From Candidatus Hydrothermota bacterium (GTDB lineage Bacteria; Hydrothermota; Hydrothermia; B15-G9), in NCBI GenBank assembly GCA_003645975.1, contig QNDP01000023.1, positions 1-10,412 of the forward strand: a stretch of DNA of 10,412 nt, given 5' to 3'. The notes beneath the pieces were generated by a model. That model was not told where the DNA came from, did no database searches, and saw only the letters and a program-made list of their open reading frames with translations. Below, piece by piece: positions 6,527-10,412 of the stretch; positions within the stretch are counted from its first letter, which is position 1, and every line of letters starts with the position of its first letter. Made by a program: the position numbers and the translations under genes.

Positions 6527-8149
6527 CTATTTGATTTTTTGAAATTTGATAACCTTTTGCCCACCGCTCCATCTGGCTCGGAAAAAGTAAATTCCACATG
6601 GCAAACTACTTATGTCGATCGAGGAATGCCTGTTGGACAGGACACCATTCCCGACTACACGTCCGTCAATCCCATAGATTTCGTAGTCGAGGAAATCATC
6701 AGACGGATTTTCGACCTCAATCTCAAGCTTTTTAACTGCCACAGAGGGAGTAATTTTAACCTCAAAGCGAGACCTTGGTTCGGCGCCCGTGCCCTCCCGC
6801 ACGCTCATCCGTGTTGTGTCGAACCCGGCATAGACATCTTGAGTGCCTTCTCGTGTGTCCGTCCAAACAGCTATGATGCGCCCGCGATACACATCGAGGC
6901 CGATGTATTCTCCGATAAGGCCGGCTTTGCAGCCAGCGGACGGGTCGGATGAAACCGATGTAATGCGGACATTCGGCGTCCATGTCTCACCGCCGTCAAA
7001 CGACTGCGTCATGTATAGATCCATCAACAAATTGTTTGGATCGTTTCGCCTGTCATAAAAAATCACGGTTATCGTGCCCTCTTGATCGACATCGAGCCAT
7101 GGATGGAACTGGTCAGTGCGGCTTGTGATTGGGTCGTCGTTCAACCGAATCGGATCGCTCCAAGTTGTCCCTCCATCGGTCGATTTGATGAAAAAGATGT
7201 CATGATCGCCTTGAAGATTTTCATCGGAATAAGCTATGTAAAGGTTGCCTCTGTAAGGACTTTCAGGACTGATGTCCGCATCCATCGCAGGGTAAGCGAA
7301 CACGGTAAGCTGTGGCTCAATATACCCGTAAGGAAAGCGAATCGGTTGGATGACAAGGGGTTGGGTGAAGGATTGGCCACCATCAAGCGATTTCGCCAAT
7401 TTTAACTGATAGGAGCTCAGATCGACCCATGCGACATAGACGACACCGCTATCGCCGACGACTGGCACAGGCCATTGGACACTGTGAAAATCTTCGGAAA
7501 TTTGCAGCGGCTCAGACCAAGTCATCCCACCGTCGGTCGAACGTGAGACTAAGATTCTTGTGCTCCAAAACCTTGTCCAAACGACATAGAGATTGCCCTT
7601 GAACGGTGAGTTTGGCACTCTATCGCAAGCTATGAGTTCTTTGTCCTCAAAAACATTTGGGACACCGGATATAACCTCATAAGGACCAAGCCAGTTCATG
7701 CCGCCGTCGAGGGATTTGAACACAAAGATTCCGGATTCGTCGAAGTTTTCAGTCAACGCAAGCACTACCGCATAGAAATTTCCAGAATCATCGACAGTGA
7801 TTCCGGGGTCGCTGTCCCATGGATAAGGTGTGCCGACAAAGAGGTCATCGTGCCATGTTGCCCCGCCGTCGAACGAGTATCCGTAGCCGACCCTTCGGTA
7901 GCCGAGCCTAAAATCGCGCCATACAGCCACTATGTTCATGGAGTCAAGTGGGTTATAAACGACCTGTTCCTCGTTTTGGATGTTAGTTGCATCGCTGTTG
8001 ATCCGAAGGTTAAGGAAGTCTGTGATGGCTGTATCTGGGAGGGATTTACCGACATTTTCAGGAGCGCAAGACCTTAGAAGTCTCTCATCCCTAAGCTCAT
8101 CTGGGGCTATTTGGGATAGAATAATAGCTGACAACAAAATGTTCAACAT
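6527..8149 (-). CDS. Secreted Asp-box (BNR) beta-propeller protein with T9SS-like C-terminal sorting domain
   Basis: The protein has 540 residues from ATG 8149. Six Asp-box repeats of the form S.DGG.(T/S)W/F are seen at about 92-99, 146-153, 204-211, 254-261, 323-330 and 383-390. They mark the blades of a sialidase-like beta-propeller. The last 80 residues, with YEIYGIDGRVV, then ISSLPCGIYFFRARW and a lysine-rich end KVIKFQKIK, match the Por/type IX secretion sorting domain pattern, so surface or extracellular location is inferred. The N-terminus MLNILLSAIILSQIAPDE looks like a short signal peptide but has no basic residue before the hydrophobic core, which is unusual. The start at 8149 is preferred over the in-frame ATG 8164 because GGAGGA (8157-8162) lies 7 bases before it, while 8164 has no ribosome site. 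Automatic tools may call it exo-alpha-sialidase, but no sialidase active-site set is evident. Binding or an unknown hydrolase role is equally possible. Confidence 0.82.
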   Translation of the reverse strand: MLNILLSAIILSQIAPDELRDERLLRSCAPENVGKSLPDTAITDFLNLRINSDATNIQNEEQVVYNPLDSMNIVAVWRDFRLGYRRVGYGYSFDGGATWHDDLFVGTPYPWDSDPGITVDDSGNFYAVVLALTENFDESGIFVFKSLDGGMNWLGPYEVISGVPNVFEDKELIACDRVPNSPFKGNLYVVWTRFWSTRILVSRSTDGGMTWSEPLQISEDFHSVQWPVPVVGDSGVVYVAWVDLSSYQLKLAKSLDGGQSFTQPLVIQPIRFPYGYIEPQLTVFAYPAMDADISPESPYRGNLYIAYSDENLQGDHDIFFIKSTDGGTTWSDPIRLNDDPITSRTDQFHPWLDVDQEGTITVIFYDRRNDPNNLLMDLYMTQSFDGGETWTPNVRITSVSSDPSAGCKAGLIGEYIGLDVYRGRIIAVWTDTREGTQDVYAGFDTTRMSVREGTGAEPRSRFEVKITPSVAVKKLEIEVENPSDDFLDYEIYGIDGRVVGNGVLSNRHSSIDISSLPCGIYFFRARWSGGQKVIKFQKIK

Positions 8150-8156
8150 AGCTCTA

Positions 8157-8162
8157 TCCTCC
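8157..8162 (-). promoter_or_regulatory. Ribosome binding site deciding the start of the BNR protein
   Basis: On the minus strand the sequence reads ATGGAGGATAGAGCTATG. GGAGGA sits 7 bases before ATG 8149. It also overlaps the alternative upstream ATG at 8164, which would add MEDRA. An initiator embedded in a strong Shine-Dalgarno is unlikely to be used. Confidence 0.75.
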
Positions 8163-8194
8163 ATAGGTTTAAAAAATCGGCGAAAAATGTATGC

Positions 8195-8202
8195 ATTATA
8201 AT
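8195..8202. promoter_or_regulatory. Symmetric -10 element ATTATAAT serving divergent genes
   Basis: ATTATAAT is a perfect 8-base palindrome that presents TATAAT on the plus strand (8197-8202) and on the minus strand (8200-8195). Leftward transcription would begin near 8188, giving a leader of about 40 bases with a good ribosome site for the BNR protein. Rightward transcription would begin near 8209, only about 3 bases before ATG 8212 of the methyltransferase, giving a leaderless or nearly leaderless message. Neither direction has a clear -35 box. The rest of 8150-8211 shows nothing else. Confidence 0.45.
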
Positions 8203-8211
8203 TATCCTACA

Positions 8212-9819
8212 ATGAGCAGTATAGTCCGAGACATAAGAGTAAAGGAATATTTGACGATTAAGGAAGCGAGTAGATGGCTTTCTAAGTTGATGAACAAAAA
8301 AATCACTCCTTCAAACATTTCCTATCTTATTCAATATGGCCGCATCAACAAATACAAAGAAAATGGTCTTGTAGTTGTCAAAAAATCCGAGTTGTTGTCA
8401 TATTATCGAGAATTTTTTGATAAACGGAAAATCGAATGGAAAAGGCAATTAGGCGAAGATTTAAATTGGGCACTTTCATTTGACCATGTCCCAGAACGTG
8501 AAAGGACCAAGCATGTTCATAGGCTTCATCCTTACAAAGGCAAGTTTATTCCACAACTTGTGGAATATTTTCTTGACGAACATACGGACAACTTCAAAAA
8601 ACAGGTGTATTTTCATAAAGGCGATATAGTGCTTGATCCATTTGTCGGCAGTGGAACTACCCTTGTGCAAGCGAATGAGTTAGGGATCCATGCGATCGGA
8701 ATAGATATTTCTGCGTTTAACTGTTTGATTTCCAATGTGAAAGTTACAAAGGTAAGTTTTTATAACTTACACAAAGTCATATCCACCCTAACCCAAAAAT
8801 TGAAAAACTTTGTTGCCCAACATAAAAACTTGCTCTTCGAGGAAGAGCTGAACGCCAAGCTCAACGCATTCAATGAACAATACTTCCCTTCCCCAGATTT
8901 CAAAATAAAAGTCAGGAGAGGCGAAATCGATGAATTCGAATATGGACGGCAAAAACTTAAAGATTTTATGCCTATTTACAGGTCATTAGTTCAAAAATAC
9001 AAAATAAAAGTGCGAGAGGAAAATGCTGTTTCATTTATGGAAAGGTGGTTTACAGTTCCTGTGCGTAAGGAATTGGAATTCATGAGGGAGCAGATCCTTA
9101 AAATCGAAGATACCAAAATTAGGAATGTTTTAATTGTGATCTTGAGCAGAACGGCCAGGTCATGTCGTGCAACAACACATTCGGATCTAGCCACTTTAAG
9201 GGAACCAGTTTATGAGCCTTATTATTGCAAAAAACACGGCAAAATTTGTAAACCCCTGTTTTCTATATTGACTTGGTGGAATCGATACACAAAGGACACA
9301 TTGAAAAGGCTCGCCGAATTCGACCGTTTGCGAACAGACACTTTCCAAATAGCCCTTCAAGGAGATGCCCGCACAATAGACATTCTGGCGGAATTAGAGA
9401 TCCATCATCCTCAACTTGCAAAACTTGTCAAGGAGAAAAAAATAAGGGGAATTTTTACAAGTCCTCCTTACGTGGGACTTATAGATTATCACGAGCAGCA
9501 TGCTTACGCTTATGAACTCTTTGGATTTAAAAGAATGGACGAGTTAGAAATAGGACCTCTTTTTAAAGGTCAAGGAGCCGAGGCACGTCGAGAATATGTC
9601 ATCGGGATTGCTCAAGCTCTCCTAAACGTCAAAAGATTCCTTCAAAAAGATTACGATATATTCATTGTTGCTAACGACAAATTCAATTTGTATCCGTTGA
9701 TAGCGGAAAAAGCTGGAATGCAAATAGTTCAAGAGTTTAAACGCCCAGTTTTGAACAGGGTCGAGAAGGATAGAGGAGCTTATGCAGAAAAAATTTTCCA
9801 CCTAAAGGAGAAAAGCTGA
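8212..9819 (+). CDS. DNA methyltransferase of a type II R-M system, with N-terminal HTH (probably N4-cytosine, alpha-type order)
   Basis: The protein has 535 residues from ATG 8212. The N-terminus (about 10-72) looks like an HTH of the excisionase/MerR type: LTIKEASRWL, then NISYLIQYGRINKY and VVVKKSELL. A motif X-like HPYKGKFIPQLVE stands at 106-118, and motif I, DPFVGSGTT with downstream GIDIS, begins at 142. The catalytic motif IV is TSPPY at 416-420. SPPY is typical of N4-cytosine enzymes (adenine enzymes more often have DPPY). The order X-I-long insert-IV is the alpha arrangement, so target recognition probably lies between about 190 and 400. That insert includes CKKHGKIC (339-346), a possible metal-binding cluster. 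Neither ATG 8191 nor ATG 8212 has a ribosome site. 8212 is chosen because TATAAT lies at 8197-8202; starting at 8191 would add 7 residues. It protects host DNA from the endonuclease encoded next, and the HTH may control its own promoter. Confidence 0.85.
   Translation: MSSIVRDIRVKEYLTIKEASRWLSKLMNKKITPSNISYLIQYGRINKYKENGLVVVKKSELLSYYREFFDKRKIEWKRQLGEDLNWALSFDHVPERERTKHVHRLHPYKGKFIPQLVEYFLDEHTDNFKKQVYFHKGDIVLDPFVGSGTTLVQANELGIHAIGIDISAFNCLISNVKVTKVSFYNLHKVISTLTQKLKNFVAQHKNLLFEEELNAKLNAFNEQYFPSPDFKIKVRRGEIDEFEYGRQKLKDFMPIYRSLVQKYKIKVREENAVSFMERWFTVPVRKELEFMREQILKIEDTKIRNVLIVILSRTARSCRATTHSDLATLREPVYEPYYCKKHGKICKPLFSILTWWNRYTKDTLKRLAEFDRLRTDTFQIALQGDARTIDILAELEIHHPQLAKLVKEKKIRGIFTSPPYVGLIDYHEQHAYAYELFGFKRMDELEIGPLFKGQGAEARREYVIGIAQALLNVKRFLQKDYDIFIVANDKFNLYPLIAEKAGMQIVQEFKRPVLNRVEKDRGAYAEKIFHLKEKS
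9804..9810 (+). promoter_or_regulatory. Ribosome binding site of the endonuclease gene
   Basis: AAAGGAG lies 8 bases before ATG 9819, inside the end of the methyltransferase gene. The methyltransferase message lacks any such site, so within this operon the downstream gene has the stronger ribosome signal. Confidence 0.7.
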
Positions 9820-10412
9820 TGAGTCTCTCCAAAAAACAAATTGCGGAAATTGAAGCCACTATAATCAAAAGTATTCGGAAAAAATTGAGGTCATACAAAC
9901 CCGAAACAAAATCGATGCCTTTCCATTACAGATTGTTAGGTAAAGATCGAATGGCACTGTTTTCTTTTATTCACTCACTTAACACCACCTTTGGGACATC
10001 GATTTTTGAGCCTGTAGCTATCACTTTGGCCAAATTTAACTTTCCGAAAGCAGAAAGGGGCTACAAACTCGGCGGCTTCATAAGTGAAGAGGCACAAAAA
10101 GTTATACAAACTATAATCAACGAACTTACAGTGAGAGTCAGAAATCCTGATAAGTTGCAAGAGATTGAACTCATTCGGAAGGTTGCAACGAAAGGGAAAA
10201 TGAACCGTATAAAGATAGTTAGGGTGGATGTCTATCTTGAGGACGCCAATGGTGAGATCCATTTGTTTGACATAAAGACAGCCAAGCCTAACATCAGCAA
10301 TTTTAGGGACTTTAAACGAACGCTTCTGGAATGGGTCGCCATAGTTTTGGCTGAAAATCCAAATGCCAAGGTTCATTCCTATATCGCTATTCCTTACAAC
10401 CCTTATGAGCCA
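9819..10412 (+). CDS. TdeIII/MjaII-family type II restriction endonuclease, N-terminal part (runs off right edge)
   Basis: An open frame of 198 codons from ATG 9819 reaches the last base of the window with no stop. Recognisable family blocks are LNTTFGTSIFEPVAITLA (54-71), the catalytic core VDVYLEDANGEIHLFDIKTAKPN (136-158), KRTLLEWVA (166-174) and IAIPYNPYEP (189-198). In the core, D137 and the D-x-K of D151-I-K153 fit a PD-(D/E)XK nuclease centre. Known members TdeIII and MjaII cut GGNCC; whether this one has the same specificity is inference. The start overlaps the methyltransferase stop by one base (TGATG), so the pair is coupled with the methyltransferase first, a common safe order for restriction-modification systems. 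The family is usually around 250-300 residues, so most of the protein is visible. No frameshift or stop appears in the visible part. The gene is A+T-rich like its partner. Confidence 0.87.
   Translation, partial: MSLSKKQIAEIEATIIKSIRKKLRSYKPETKSMPFHYRLLGKDRMALFSFIHSLNTTFGTSIFEPVAITLAKFNFPKAERGYKLGGFISEEAQKVIQTIINELTVRVRNPDKLQEIELIRKVATKGKMNRIKIVRVDVYLEDANGEIHLFDIKTAKPNISNFRDFKRTLLEWVAIVLAENPNAKVHSYIAIPYNPYEP

Noticed and set aside
6527..8149. Sialidase (neuraminidase)
   Set aside because: Asp boxes are present, but no FRIP-type motif or arginine triad pattern is evident. Asp boxes occur in many non-sialidase propellers.
926..9828. Shared GATGAGTCTCT at 926-936 and 9818-9828
   Set aside because: An 11-base match between a promoter region and the start of a coding region is within chance for a window of this size and has no consistent context.
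9975..10376. 133-codon open frame on the minus strand at the right end
   Set aside because: It is antisense to the TdeIII-family endonuclease core, which matches its family over the whole stretch.
1..10412. CRISPR array, tRNA, rRNA, insertion sequence or integrase
   Set aside because: No spaced direct repeats, cloverleaf, ribosomal signature or transposase/integrase motif was seen on either strand.

Overview
The window reads as a chromosomal segment from an uncultured-type bacterium. The genes are tightly packed, with spacings of a few bases, and most have strong GGAGG-type ribosome sites. The secreted protein at 6527-8149 ends in a domain resembling the T9SS (Por) sorting domain. That domain type is common in Bacteroidota and in FCB-like candidate phyla such as WOR-3. 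This placement is inference from one protein and from the general look of the genes; no rRNA or tRNA is present to anchor it.

Layout: (1) 1-872, minus strand, is the N-terminal part of an AddB-like inactivated helicase/nuclease subunit of double-strand break repair, cut by the window edge. (2) A 143-base divergent promoter region (873-1015) follows. It carries a TATAAT box for the AddB-like gene and a 14-base dyad just upstream of the rightward genes. (3) 1016-4387, plus strand, is a likely three-gene operon: an AAA-family (AAA_21/OLD-like) ATPase, an overlapping small TOPRIM/RloB-like protein, and a fold-type II PLP enzyme of unassigned substrate. The first two look like a two-gene defence module. 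They lie between two copies of the same 16-base leader-plus-start-codon sequence. (4) 4398-8149, minus strand, holds a secreted Asp-box (BNR) beta-propeller protein, then a long-chain acyl-CoA synthetase coupled to a YggT-family membrane protein. (5) 8212-10412, plus strand, is a type II restriction-modification locus. An HTH-fused DNA methyltransferase overlaps by one base a TdeIII/MjaII-family endonuclease that runs off the right edge. This locus is visibly richer in A+T than the metabolic genes, which suggests it was acquired.

Functionally, DNA-processing and defence genes (AddB-like, ATPase/TOPRIM pair, R-M) alternate with metabolic or envelope genes. No transposase, integrase, CRISPR array or tRNA is visible. 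Non-coding stretches are short: the longest are 873-1015, 6431-6526 and 8150-8211, and all are described below. The restriction-modification system belongs to a known type. The parts least explained are the ATPase/TOPRIM pair bounded by identical leaders, the dyad in front of it, and the symmetric TATAAT element shared by the divergent pair at 8150-8211.
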